A stretch of 64,000 nt of DNA, from NCBI GenBank assembly GCA_030403585.1, contig JAUEPE010000008.1:124001-188000 (forward strand), read 5' to 3'. Below, piece by piece: positions 31,490 through 40,033 of the stretch. Made by a program: the position numbers and the translations under genes. Each line of letters starts with the position of its first letter. Position 1 is the stretch's first letter. The DNA comes from Frankia sp. RB7 (GTDB lineage Bacteria > Pseudomonadota > Alphaproteobacteria > Rhizobiales > Xanthobacteraceae). The notes beneath the pieces were generated by a model. That model was given only the letters and a program-made list of their open reading frames with translations, had not been told where the DNA came from and searched no databases.

Positions 31490-33540
31490 TCGACGAAAAA
31501 TCAATTCCCTCCGTTTCGGTGTCCTACGCCCGTAACGGCAGCTCGACGAAGGCCAACACACTTGGCATGCGGCCGATGCAGGAACGCGCCTATGGGCGGC
31601 GTGGCGAGCAATATCTGGTCATCAAGTCCCCACCCGCATCAGGCAAAAGCCGGGCGTTGATGTTCATAGCCCTCGACAAGCTGAGCAATCAGGGACTCAA
31701 GCAGGCTATCATCGTCGTACCCGAGAAGACCATCGGCGCGAGCTTCAATGACGAGCGGCTGACCGAGTTCGGCTTTTGGGCCGACTGGCGCGTCCAGCCG
31801 AAATGGAACCTGTGCAATGCGCCCGGCTCGGACGATGGAGGAAAGGTTAAGGCAGTCGGGGCATTTCTCGAAAGCGATGATAAGCTACTGGTCTGCACCC
31901 ACGCGACCTTCCGCTTCGCCGCAGACAAATTCGGGATCGAGGCGTTCGATGATCGGCTGATCGCCGTGGACGAGTTTCATCACGTCTCCGCCAACCCCGA
32001 CAATAAACTTGGCCTACATCTGAGCCAATTGATCACCCGCGACCGCGTTCATATCGTGGCGATGACTGGCTCCTATTTTCGTGGCGACGCTGAGGCGGTG
32101 CTCTCTCCACATGATGAGGCGAAATTCGATACCGTCACCTACACTTATTACGAACAACTGAATGGTTACGAATATCTAAAGCAGCTTGATATAGGTTATT
32201 TCTTCTACTCCGGTCCCTACGCCGACGACATTCTCAAGGTGCTGGACCCGACCGAGAAAACGATTGTCCACATTCCGAGCGTAAACTCGCGCGAAAGCAC
32301 GAAGGACAAGATCAGGGAAGTCGAGCACATCATCGAAGAATTGGGCGAGTGGCAGGGCATCGACCCTGTGACCGGCTTCCAACTGGTCAAGACGCCAAGC
32401 GGCCACTTGAGGATAGCTGATCTGGTCGATGACGATCCAGCCAAGCGCGACCGGGTCTCCGCTGCGCTAAAAGACCCGGCGCAGAAGAACAACCGCGACC
32501 ATGTGGACATCATCATTGCTCTTGGCATGGCGAAGGAAGGCTTCGACTGGATTTGGTGCGAGCACGCGCTGACGGTGGGCTATCGATCAAGCCTCACTGA
32601 GATCGTGCAAATTATCGGTCGCGCGACTCGCGATGCACCGGGCAAAACCCGCGCGCGCTTCACCAACCTAATCGCCGAGCCCGACGCCTCCGCTGAGGCC
32701 GTTACTGATGCCGTGAACGATACCTTGAAGGCCATTGCGGCCAGCCTCCTCATGGAGCAGGTGCTCGCCCCGCGCTTCGAGTTCAAGCCCAAGAACCCGA
32801 ATAACAGTCCGACGCCCGGCTTCGACTATGGAGAGGGAGGCTACGACCCGAACAAGTGCAATGTCGGATTCAATGACGAGACGGGGCGTATCCAGATCGA
32901 GATCAAGGGGCTCGTCGAACCGAAGAGCAAGGAAGCGGCCCGCATCTGCCGGGAGGATTTGAACGAGGTGATTTCCGCCTTCGTTCAGGACAAGACGGCC
33001 ATCGAGCGCGGCTTGTTCGACGAGGAATTGGTGCCGGAGGAGCTGACTGTTGTTCGCATGGGCAAGATCGTCAAGGACAAATATCCCGAACTCGACCCCG
33101 AGGATCAGGAGGCGGTACGCCAGCACGCGGTTGCCGCCCTCAATCTAACACAACAGGCCAAGCAGACAGCGGCTCAAGTCAACGATAGCGAAAAAATGAT
33201 TGCCAATACCGCCTTGATCGACGGCGTTCGCAAGTTTGCAATGGACGTGCGCGAACTCGACATTGATCTCATCGACCGGATCAATCCGTTCGGCGAGGCC
33301 TATGCCATCCTAGCCAAGACCATGAGCGAGGACAGCCTGAAGCAGGTTGCAGCGGCGATTGGTGCCAAGCGCATCAGTCTGACGATTGAGGAAGCCCGCG
33401 AGCTTGCCAAGCGGGCATTGACGTTCAAGAAGGAGCGCGGCCGTCTGCCCTCTATCACTTCGCCCGACGCTTGGGAAAAGCGCATGGCCGAGGGCGTGGC
33501 CTTCCTTGCCCGCATGAAAGCGGAGGCGGCGCGTGACTAG
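31486..33540 (+). CDS. superfamily 2 helicase of the restriction-like operon
   Basis: 684 residues with the SF2 motifs in order: Walker A PPASGKS (49-55), DEFH box (162-165), motif III MTGS (193-196), and motif VI QIIGRATRD (375-383). The C-terminal ~250 residues are helical and unassigned. The ATG overlaps the methyltransferase stop (ATGA), so translation is coupled. By analogy with type I/III and DISARM-like systems it may translocate on foreign DNA. Specific role inferred. Confidence 0.87.
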   Translation: MIDEKSIPSVSVSYARNGSSTKANTLGMRPMQERAYGRRGEQYLVIKSPPASGKSRALMFIALDKLSNQGLKQAIIVVPEKTIGASFNDERLTEFGFWADWRVQPKWNLCNAPGSDDGGKVKAVGAFLESDDKLLVCTHATFRFAADKFGIEAFDDRLIAVDEFHHVSANPDNKLGLHLSQLITRDRVHIVAMTGSYFRGDAEAVLSPHDEAKFDTVTYTYYEQLNGYEYLKQLDIGYFFYSGPYADDILKVLDPTEKTIVHIPSVNSRESTKDKIREVEHIIEELGEWQGIDPVTGFQLVKTPSGHLRIADLVDDDPAKRDRVSAALKDPAQKNNRDHVDIIIALGMAKEGFDWIWCEHALTVGYRSSLTEIVQIIGRATRDAPGKTRARFTNLIAEPDASAEAVTDAVNDTLKAIAASLLMEQVLAPRFEFKPKNPNNSPTPGFDYGEGGYDPNKCNVGFNDETGRIQIEIKGLVEPKSKEAARICREDLNEVISAFVQDKTAIERGLFDEELVPEELTVVRMGKIVKDKYPELDPEDQEAVRQHAVAALNLTQQAKQTAAQVNDSEKMIANTALIDGVRKFAMDVRELDIDLIDRINPFGEAYAILAKTMSEDSLKQVAAAIGAKRISLTIEEARELAKRALTFKKERGRLPSITSPDAWEKRMAEGVAFLARMKAEAARD

Positions 33541-34726
33541 ATTCACCGACGACGACGACGCCCTTCTAAAGGAGCTTGGCGTCGAGGTCGTAACGAAGAA
33601 GGAAACGGGTCGGACCCCCCACGAGGAACGGACCATCGCAGGCTTCAAGGAAATTCAGCACTTCGTTGAACAGCATGGGCGCGTGCCCCATCACGGTGAG
33701 GATCGCGACATCTTCGAGCGTTTGTACGCTGTGCGCCTCAACCGTCTGCGTGAACTGGCCGACTACCATGCCCTGCTCGGACCCCTTGATAATGGCGGGC
33801 TGTTGCGGGGTGCTGGCCCTGTCGCAGCCGCCACCGTCGATGAACTCGACGATGATCAGCTTTTGGCAGAACTTGGAGTGGATGCCGCCCCGACCGAAAT
33901 CACTGAACTCAGGCACGTTCGTTCGGCCGCAGACAAACGAGCGGCCGAGGAAATCGCCAATCGCAAGAAGTGTGAAGATTTCGACCGATTCAAACCGCTC
34001 TTCGTTCAGGTCAGACACGATCTGGATGCCGAGATTCGCCAGACGAGGCCCTTCCAAACAATGGCCGAAATCAAGGAGGGCGAATTCTTTATCGTCGGTG
34101 GTCAAATCGCCTATGTCGCGGAACTCGGCAAGGAATTCACGACGGAATATGATCGTCGGGACAGCCGGCTGCGCGTCATCTATGACAACGGTACCGAGAG
34201 CGACGTGCTGCTACGCTCGCTTCAACGCGCGCTTCACCGTGACGGGGCCGGGAGGCGTATCACCGATCCGGTTGCAGGCCCATTGTTTGCCGGCGAGAAC
34301 GCCGAGGGCGACTTGGCCAGTGGTACGATCTACGTTCTTCGCAGTAGGTCCGATCACCCGGTCGTCGCGGCCCATCGCGACGTTCTGCACAAGATTGGCG
34401 TTACTGGGGGTAATGTTGATCAACGCATCGCCAACGCGAAACTCGATCCCACGTTCTTGATGGCCGACGTGGAAATTGTCGCGACATACGAACTGTACAA
34501 TATCAATCGCGCGCGGCTTGAAAATCTCATCCACCGCATCTTTGACCCTGCTCGACTCAATATCGAGATCAAGGATCGATTTGGCAATCCGGTGATCCCG
34601 CGCGAGTGGTTTCTAGTACCGCTATTCGTAATCAATGAAGCAGTTGATCGGATCAAGGACGGCTCTGTTACCGAGTACACATATGATCCTAACGCGGCGG
34701 CATTGGTGCGTGCCAAGAGGGCGTAA
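33533..34726 (+). CDS. GIY-YIG (T5orf172-like) nuclease
   Basis: 397 residues. The C-terminal third carries a GIY-YIG-type domain: GTIYVLR (264-270), LHKIGVT (286-291), Arg298 in DQRIANAK and Glu330 in ARLENLIH, matching the order of catalytic positions. The N-terminal ~250 residues are of unknown type, with a repeated acidic DDDxLLxELGV-like element near residues 7-17 and 106-116. It starts at a GTG behind GGAGG and overlaps the helicase end by eight bases. Likely the DNA-cutting component of the trio. Confidence 0.83.
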   Translation: MTRFTDDDDALLKELGVEVVTKKETGRTPHEERTIAGFKEIQHFVEQHGRVPHHGEDRDIFERLYAVRLNRLRELADYHALLGPLDNGGLLRGAGPVAAATVDELDDDQLLAELGVDAAPTEITELRHVRSAADKRAAEEIANRKKCEDFDRFKPLFVQVRHDLDAEIRQTRPFQTMAEIKEGEFFIVGGQIAYVAELGKEFTTEYDRRDSRLRVIYDNGTESDVLLRSLQRALHRDGAGRRITDPVAGPLFAGENAEGDLASGTIYVLRSRSDHPVVAAHRDVLHKIGVTGGNVDQRIANAKLDPTFLMADVEIVATYELYNINRARLENLIHRIFDPARLNIEIKDRFGNPVIPREWFLVPLFVINEAVDRIKDGSVTEYTYDPNAAALVRAKRA

Positions 34727-34842
34727 TGACCGACACACCAAGAGTGCTGTTGACCCTCGAAAACGGCAACATCATTGCCGCGCTACAGTTGGCTCTCTGG
34801 CGGATTGATCGGGATTGCTGCTGTGTGATGACGGGTCAATAA
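34726..34842 (+). CDS. possible 38-residue coupled ORF
   Basis: The ATG overlaps the nuclease stop (TAATG). The frame encodes TDTPRVLLTLENGNIIAALQ and a short Cys-rich end. It may be a genuine small fourth gene or the stump of a truncated one. Weak evidence beyond the coupling. Confidence 0.3.
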   Translation: MTDTPRVLLTLENGNIIAALQLALWRIDRDCCCVMTGQ

Positions 34843-34957
34843 CACTGTTTTGCGAAAACGCGCGAAGCAAATCGTCCCTTCGGTTCATGTCTGTAAAACA
34901 AAATGACGGCGTGATAATTTGGACCGCCGAAGGCGGCGGGAATGGGGAGCATTGACC

Positions 34958-35311
34958 ATGAAATACTTCTCGAGGATCGGAGCCGTTGCCGCACTGATTT
35001 CATGGGCTAGTGTCGCACAAGCTGAACCGAAATGGGGCTTCATGGGACTTGGAGCTGGCGGCTGTCCTGACTATGCCGTCAATTTCGAAATCCCCACCAA
35101 CTCTAAGGAGAACTTGCTCGGCTTTTTCTCATGGGCACAAGGTTATATGAGTGGGCTGAATAACTTTTTGACCCCCAAGAGACAGCTCAACGGGATTTCC
35201 GAAAAGGCGCAGAAGACCGAGCTGTACAAGTACTGTGTGGCACACCCAGAAAAGACGTTCTCTGCGTCCGTCAAAAATCTTTACGACAACCTACCTGAAC
35301 TAAATCCGTGA
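34958..35311 (+). CDS. secreted hypothetical protein
   Basis: 117 residues behind GGGGAG, with a signal peptide (KYFSRIGAVAALISWASVAQA). The mature part has WAQGYMSGLNNF and YKYCVAHPEKTF, a G-x-x-x-G / C-x-x-HP pattern resembling Rap1a/Tai-type periplasmic proteins. That resemblance is weak. It stands between the restriction-like operon and terS. Confidence 0.6.
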   Translation: MKYFSRIGAVAALISWASVAQAEPKWGFMGLGAGGCPDYAVNFEIPTNSKENLLGFFSWAQGYMSGLNNFLTPKRQLNGISEKAQKTELYKYCVAHPEKTFSASVKNLYDNLPELNP

Positions 35312-35565
35312 TCGGCGCATCAGCGTATTTAAACATTGCGGTCGCGACCTGCGCGACCCATGGCACTTTTCATGGGAAACGCACCAGCGAAGCCCGCAAG
35401 CCCATCGTAGGCGGCTTTTGGGGCCGGGGGCGGTTCCGAAAAAAAGGACTGGGCAGGAATTCCCGCGCGGGGCCGCTCCAAACCTGCAACGTCCTGCTGC
35501 AGACGTTCCTCGAAGACAGTGGCTTTATGCTATGATCAGCCCCTAATGACCGGGAGCCGATCCCC
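35312..35565. other. intergenic region before terS
   Basis: No convincing gene; a short frame at 35308-35535 has no support. It contains a G-rich stretch, a run of seven A and a CCCGCGCGGGG palindrome near 35460-35475. Because packaging sites often lie beside terS, this is the place to look for a cos/pac signal, but I see no proof. Confidence 0.35.
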
Positions 35566-36000
35566 ATGCCTCGCCAAGCCGCTGCCAGCGCCGAATTCTC
35601 TGCCAACGGCTCGACCCGGTCGCAGATCGTGCCGCCGGCCGACTTGAATGCGTTGGAGCGCGCCGAATTCGTCGCGGTCGTGCTGGGCTCGCCGGCATCG
35701 CATTTCCTCCCGGCCGACATCGCGACCCTTGCCGCCTATGCCCGCGCGGTCGTCGCCGAGCGGCGCGCAGCCGGCGAGCTGGACGCCGCGCCCGTCATCA
35801 CTAGCCCGACCGGCGACAAGCCGAGCCCGTGGTTGCCGATCTGGCTGGGACAGCTCCGCGCCTGCACCACCTTGGCGCGGCGGCTCAACATCAATCCGGC
35901 CGGTCGCGTGGCCACGAAGCCGAGCGAGCCGGATGCGCCAATCAGCTATTACGAACGCATGGGCTTGCTGGAGAGCCGCGCCGATGACGAAACCAACTGA
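35566..36000 (+). CDS. phage terminase small subunit (P27-like)
   Basis: 144 residues. The pattern PPADLNALERAEFVAVV, then HFLPADIATLAAYARAV, then QLRACTTLARRLNINPAGRV is that of P27-family TerS, which selects DNA for packaging with a large subunit. No large subunit is in the element. Satellites often carry their own TerS to redirect a helper phage's packaging motor. Confidence 0.78.
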   Translation: MPRQAAASAEFSANGSTRSQIVPPADLNALERAEFVAVVLGSPASHFLPADIATLAAYARAVVAERRAAGELDAAPVITSPTGDKPSPWLPIWLGQLRACTTLARRLNINPAGRVATKPSEPDAPISYYERMGLLESRADDETN

Positions 36001-36367
36001 CAAGGCCCTGACCGCCGCCGACGAAGACGCGCTGACGCGCGCCCTTGCCGTGTCCCGCAGCGAGAGTGCCAGCCGGCGCAAGCAGATCGACGCCATGCTG
36101 GCCGACGACACCCGAACGTGGCAGTCGGTCTCCGTGTTCGCGGCGTTCTGCGCGCAAAGCCGTTCGCTCAATCTGATGCCGTGGCAACTGCCGCCCTATT
36201 GCGCCGGCCTTCGCGACTTGGATCAGCCGCCCGGCGACGTGAGCGGCCGACGCGAAAGCGCCGAGCTGAAACAGCGTCTGATCGATGCCGGGCTGAGCAT
36301 ATTCGAGCCCGATCCGCTTGCCGCGCTGGCGCGCGTCGAGGCTGAGCAGCGGCAGGGCGCGAGGTGA
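35984..36367 (+). CDS. small phage-type hypothetical protein
   Basis: 127 residues, overlapping terS by 17 bases. Landmarks: DDTRTWQSVSVFAAFCAQSRSL then LMPWQLPPYCAGL. Proteins with this pattern commonly sit beside TerS in rhizobial prophages. No function known. Confidence 0.68.
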   Translation: MTKPTDKALTAADEDALTRALAVSRSESASRRKQIDAMLADDTRTWQSVSVFAAFCAQSRSLNLMPWQLPPYCAGLRDLDQPPGDVSGRRESAELKQRLIDAGLSIFEPDPLAALARVEAEQRQGAR

Positions 36368-36416
36368 TGTCCCCGCCGGGGAAGTCTGCCGTCTTCCCAC
36401 AATGGGAAAATAGAAA

Positions 36417-36638
36417 ATGATCTCGCTCAGCGATTCCGAACTCGCCGCCATCATGGCCGCCGCCGCGCCGCTGCAGCCGCACGCGCGCTCCCAGTTTCTG
36501 CGCGATGTCAACGCCGAGCTGGCGCGCTATCCGGAGATCGGCGCCGGCATCATCCATCGCGTCGTCGCCAAGATTCAGCGCGAGCACCTTAACCCGTCAC
36601 GACTCCACCATCACGGCGTCAGCAAGTTCGGCTGGTGA
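36417..36638 (+). CDS. small phage-type hypothetical protein
   Basis: 73 residues of helical sequence (LSDSELAAIMAAAAPLQPHA, then RSQFLRDVNAELARYPEIG, then IIHRVVAKIQREHL). Third gene of the terS cluster. Unknown role. Confidence 0.65.
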   Translation: MISLSDSELAAIMAAAAPLQPHARSQFLRDVNAELARYPEIGAGIIHRVVAKIQREHLNPSRLHHHGVSKFGW

Positions 36639-36640
36639 CC

Positions 36641-36736
36641 AAGACACCGGGCCGGTACCTTGTGTAAGATACCGGGCTGGTACCTTAGAGGGGCGCCTGA
36701 CCCGAAGACCTTGCAAAGGTACCGGGCCGGTATCTT
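36641..36736. repeat. three phased palindromic repeats
   Basis: Three 21-base near-identical copies start at 36641, 36666 and 36716, sharing the core ACCGGGCYGGTAYCTT. Each is itself an inverted repeat about a central G. Start-to-start spacing is 25 then 50 bases, as if one 25-base unit had decayed. The third copy overlaps the stop of the minus-strand gene at 36735. Such arrays serve as iterons, partition sites or operators; which applies here is unknown. Confidence 0.75.
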
Positions 36737-37481
36737 ACTCGGTCGTGGGCTTCTTTTCTGTTTCGCCCTGAGCCTCCGCTCGCACCTTGGTGCGAATCTT
36801 CGCCATCTCGTCATCGCTCAGCTTTGCTTGCTTGGCGATGGTCGCCGCCATGGCGGCGAAGTATTCGATTTCGCGCTCGGCCCGGTCGCGTTGTTCGGTG
36901 AGTAGCTCGACCTGTGCCTCCAACGCCACGTATTGATCCAATAGCGTGACGCCTTCCCGGCTCTTTTTCTGGCGGCGCATCGGCGGGCGGCTGGCAACGG
37001 GATCGCCGAGTTCGCGGCGATGCTTGATGTAGGTGTCCCAGACCTCGCGCGGATTGTTCAGCCGCTGGCGTTGCTGCGGCGTCAGGCTGGAGCGCCAATC
37101 ATCGATCTCGTCCCAGTACGGCAACAAGCGGACGGCGGCGGCGCGGTCGTTGTGGTTGATGAAGGCAAGGCCGCTCTTCTTCAGGAATTCGCTATTGGCG
37201 CGAATGTAGAGCGGCGTTGCGGTGTTGCCGCCGCTGGCCTTTTTTGCATGCTGAGAACCAATGTAGAGCGCCAGCGCGATCTGTCGCCAGCCCGTCCATA
37301 ACAGCTTCGGTTGTCGTGATGATGCGTGGATGGCCATCGCGGTTCGGACCGTCATCAGTTCATCTTCGGTCAGGCTGAATCCCATGTCGGCGACCGACCG
37401 CGCGTCAGGGAGTACAGGCGGCGGGCGCACACTGTCAGGGTAGATGACAGGCTGGGGCTTCGCCTTGGCTTTCTTTGCCAT
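36735..37481 (-). CDS. hypothetical protein, coupled to ART-like gene
   Basis: 248 residues. A basic head (AKKAKAKPQPVIYP) is followed by a helical core (GFSLTEDELMTVRTAMAIHA, then WTGWRQIALALYIGSQHAKK) and a C-terminal coiled-coil-like region (VALEAQVELLTEQRDRAERE). The ATG follows the upstream stop by two bases, so the two are one operon. It could be a DNA-binding or regulator partner; no family recognised. Confidence 0.65.
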   Translation of the reverse strand: MAKKAKAKPQPVIYPDSVRPPPVLPDARSVADMGFSLTEDELMTVRTAMAIHASSRQPKLLWTGWRQIALALYIGSQHAKKASGGNTATPLYIRANSEFLKKSGLAFINHNDRAAAVRLLPYWDEIDDWRSSLTPQQRQRLNNPREVWDTYIKHRRELGDPVASRPPMRRQKKSREGVTLLDQYVALEAQVELLTEQRDRAEREIEYFAAMAATIAKQAKLSDDEMAKIRTKVRAEAQGETEKKPTTE

Positions 37482-37483
37482 AT

Positions 37484-38056
37484 TCAGCGGCCGCGAGTCT
37501 TCAGCACTTCCGGCCGCGCATCCAGCACCAAATACGTCAACCGGCCGTCCGGCAGTTCTTCCCGCTGCGAAGCAAAGGCTCGATCGCCGATCTGGATCGC
37601 GAGGATGGGACGCCCCTCCGTCGCCAAGCGGAACGGCTCAGGCAAAGGTCTCCAGCGATTGTCCGTATACGAGCGCCAGCAGATTTCGCCGATCTCGCGA
37701 AGCGGCAGCGGCTCGATGCGGCACCACCAGTCGACCGAGTTGGATTTCATTTTGCGCCCGACGCGCTCCAGCCGCTCGACTTGATCTGGCGTCCACGACG
37801 GATGGCGTGCCAACACCTCCGACCACGGAAAGAACTTGTCGCGCTCCAATGTGAATCTGATCTGCCGCACCCGCCCACTGCGATAGCCGTCAGCGCGCTC
37901 CATGGACGCCGATCCATCGCCACGCGGATCGCTGGTGGCCCAGAGGAAGTCAGGCGACGGATAGCCGCCGATCCGGTTGCGACCGGGCCTGAGTTGGCCG
38001 CTATCGACGATCCACGGCAGCCGAGCTGTATCGGTGAAGTGATAGAGCGGTGTCAT
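37484..38056 (-). CDS. hypothetical protein with ADP-ribosyltransferase-like start
   Basis: 190 residues from the ATG at 38056; a TTG at 38077 is in frame. It opens TPLYHFTDTARLPWIVDSGQ then DFLWATSDPRGDG, which recalls the H-T ... IL-x-S-G ... lead-in of DarT/ART-fold proteins. The remaining catalytic residues (for example a Glu such as in FTLERDKFFPW) cannot be assigned by eye. First gene of a two-gene unit behind a palindrome at 38097-38113. A toxin role is a hypothesis only. Confidence 0.5.
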   Translation of the reverse strand: MTPLYHFTDTARLPWIVDSGQLRPGRNRIGGYPSPDFLWATSDPRGDGSASMERADGYRSGRVRQIRFTLERDKFFPWSEVLARHPSWTPDQVERLERVGRKMKSNSVDWWCRIEPLPLREIGEICWRSYTDNRWRPLPEPFRLATEGRPILAIQIGDRAFASQREELPDGRLTYLVLDARPEVLKTRGR

Positions 38057-38394
38057 CGCCCCAACGCTACTGGCCAAAAGCCAGCGCTGTAAATTCTAGG
38101 CCATAATGGCCTATACGAAGGCTATGGGAGGCCGCCCGGCTGGGACACAAGCGGTAGGAGGGCGCGAAATTATTGCGGCAGCACCGAAGCCGTCGAGACT
38201 CTTCCGATCACCGGATGACCCGATAGACCTTCGCCCGTTTCCGTCGCAGTGCGGGCTCAGGCTCGTCGGCGCGTTGTCGGCGGCCCCGCGACGGCTGACC
38301 AAGCTGTGAATTGCGGGGGGTTGTAGGACTATCGCTGATTGCTAGGGCCCGCAACTGCTACCATCCCCTCATTGCGAATCACCCCGAGGGGAAA
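38057..38394. other. divergent intergenic region with palindromic operator candidate
   Basis: 338 bases between the minus-strand ART-like unit and the plus-strand DUF5343 gene. A perfect palindrome, TAGGCCAT-A-ATGGCCTA, sits at 38097-38113, about 40 bases before the minus-strand start. It is a good operator candidate. A 67-residue frame at 38106-38309 has no ribosome site or similarity and is not called. Confidence 0.5.
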
Positions 38395-39024
38395 ATGGAT
38401 AATAAGCTCCCATACCTTCACGTCCCGGGCAGTCTCCCTAAAATTCTCACCAAGATTACAGAAGTGCGGAGGCCTGATCGCTTCACACAGGATTACCTTG
38501 AAACGATCATCGGCTTTCGTGGCGGCAATTACCGCGCCATCATTCCACTGCTGAAGCGGATGGAGTTCTTGAACGGCGACGGCTCTCCAACAACGCTTTT
38601 CGACCAGTATCGGAACGACGATACACGGGCCATTGCGCTGGCTACAGGCGTGAGGAATGCCTTCTCGGCCATCTTCGACCGCAATCAGTTCGCTTATGCC
38701 CTTCCTCGCGACACGCTCGCTTCACTGGTTACGGAGATAAGTGGCCTACCGAAGTCAAACTCCGTCGCCAAGCTAATCGTATCAACCTTCTGGACGCTCA
38801 AGGATGGTGCGAACTTTGAGAGCAAGGATGAGCGGGAGGTCGTGGTGGTTGAGAAAAAAACGTCTGATCACGATTCACCGCCTCCACCTCCACCCCCTCG
38901 GACCGATGACGAAGTGCAATTCCGCGTGGGCTACACCATCAACCTAAATCTACCCGAAACCACCAACCCGGAAGTCTTCAACGCGATCTTCAAAGCGCTG
39001 AAAGAACATCTGTTGAGGAATTAG
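38395..39024 (+). CDS. DUF5343-like protein, HEPN partner
   Basis: 209 residues from the ATG at 38395 behind GAGGGG. YLHVPGSLPKILTKITEV and RPDRFTQDYLETIIGFRGGN match the winged-helix-like DUF5343 pattern as I remember it. A Pro-run linker (DHDSPPPPPPP) leads to a C-terminal domain ending FNAIFKALKEHLL. It lies one base before the HEPN gene. Likely the sensor or antidote side of the pair; inferred. Confidence 0.68.
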   Translation: MDNKLPYLHVPGSLPKILTKITEVRRPDRFTQDYLETIIGFRGGNYRAIIPLLKRMEFLNGDGSPTTLFDQYRNDDTRAIALATGVRNAFSAIFDRNQFAYALPRDTLASLVTEISGLPKSNSVAKLIVSTFWTLKDGANFESKDEREVVVVEKKTSDHDSPPPPPPPRTDDEVQFRVGYTINLNLPETTNPEVFNAIFKALKEHLLRN

Positions 39025-39025
39025 G

Positions 39026-39607
39026 ATGAAGAAGGTTGATGCAGTCCGGCTCTTCGGCCTCAACAACGTCAGCATAGAGACGGAGATTCGTCGCGTCGAG
39101 GTGGATCAAGGTATCGACTTCGGGCACAAGAAAGAGGTCGTGAAGCAGGAAGAAAAATTCTATCCGCAATTTTCCGAGAAGCTGCGCCGAGAGGCGGAGG
39201 ATATGGCTCGCCAATACGTCATTTTTTACTGCTTGGAAAACTCCATCCGTGAACTGATTTCCGAGCGGCTCCACGAGCTGAACGGGGGTGACTGGTGGGA
39301 CAAAGCCAACATCCCCGGCGGCGTGCGAGAGAACTGCAAGAAAAACCGCGACCGCGAGTTAGCTTCGGGTATCACGCCACGCTCGGAAGCGATGCTTGAT
39401 TATTCAACCTTTGGAGAGCTGGGCGACATTCTCAGCGCCAACAGTGAAATCTTCGGCGACATGCTTCGCGATCTGAAGGCAGTGCAGCGGATTTTCACCA
39501 ACCTGAACACGCTTCGAGGTCCGATTGCTCACTGCAAGCCGTTGGCGGAGGATGAGGTGTTGCGTCTTCATCTGGGCTTACGCGACTGGTTTAGGCAGAT
39601 GAGCTAG
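39026..39607 (+). CDS. Swt1-type HEPN-domain protein
   Basis: 193 residues. The C-terminal ~130 form a Swt1-like HEPN domain: FYCLENSIRELISERL, then the catalytic RNase motif R-x4-H in TLRGPIAHC (Arg164, His169). The N-terminal 50 residues contain FGLNNVSIETEIRRVEVD. HEPN proteins of this kind are often RNA-cutting toxins in defence or toxin-antitoxin pairs. Directly coupled to the DUF5343 gene. Confidence 0.75.
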   Translation: MKKVDAVRLFGLNNVSIETEIRRVEVDQGIDFGHKKEVVKQEEKFYPQFSEKLRREAEDMARQYVIFYCLENSIRELISERLHELNGGDWWDKANIPGGVRENCKKNRDRELASGITPRSEAMLDYSTFGELGDILSANSEIFGDMLRDLKAVQRIFTNLNTLRGPIAHCKPLAEDEVLRLHLGLRDWFRQMS

Positions 39608-39635
39608 ACGCGCCCACGTCTTCGAGCGCGCGCGG

Positions 39636-40031
39636 TCATACGCAATACCAGTTGTCGCCTCGACGCTCTGGCGAGCCCTTGAGGTGCGCATTATAGGCGG
39701 TGCCGCCTTTCTCTTCGACGGTTGAGGTCAATCTAGCGATGCATGCAATTTCGCTACCGCCCCAGAACGTATCCATGATCCAGACACGCCAATAGTTGTT
39801 GCCCCTATAGGCGCAGCCGTAGGGTTTTGCCACACCGGGGCGCGTTTCGATGATGTGGAGTAACGCTTCTTTACAGTCCCGAACAGATTTCCAATCGTTC
39901 CATTCCCATTCAAGCTGGTTAGCGTCTTTGTTGTAGACATAGCCAATCCATGGCCGAGGGTTGCTATCCTCCAACAAATCACAACTACCGAGCGTGAGAG
40001 CCATAACGCACGCGAAGGCGGCCTTAGGCAT
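39636..40031 (-). CDS. putative lipoprotein
   Basis: 131 residues with signal PKAAFACVMALTLGSC ending in a lipobox. The mature part is Trp/Tyr-rich (WEWNDWKSVRDCKEALLHI, NNYWRVWIMDTFWGG) with several Cys. It starts within a few bases of the upstream wHTH gene's end. No family recognised; the last cargo unit before the right end. Confidence 0.62.
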   Translation of the reverse strand: MPKAAFACVMALTLGSCDLLEDSNPRPWIGYVYNKDANQLEWEWNDWKSVRDCKEALLHIIETRPGVAKPYGCAYRGNNYWRVWIMDTFWGGSEIACIARLTSTVEEKGGTAYNAHLKGSPERRGDNWYCV

Positions 40032-40033
40032 TT

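Noticed and set aside
35308..35535. 75-codon frame before terS
   Set aside because: Overlaps the previous stop with no ribosome site; composition unlike its neighbours.
36641..36736. CRISPR-like array
   Set aside because: Only three palindromic units with uneven spacing and no unique spacers of constant length; no cas gene nearby.
38106..38309. 67-codon frame in the divergent gap
   Set aside because: Weak start, overlaps the palindrome, and no coding signature.
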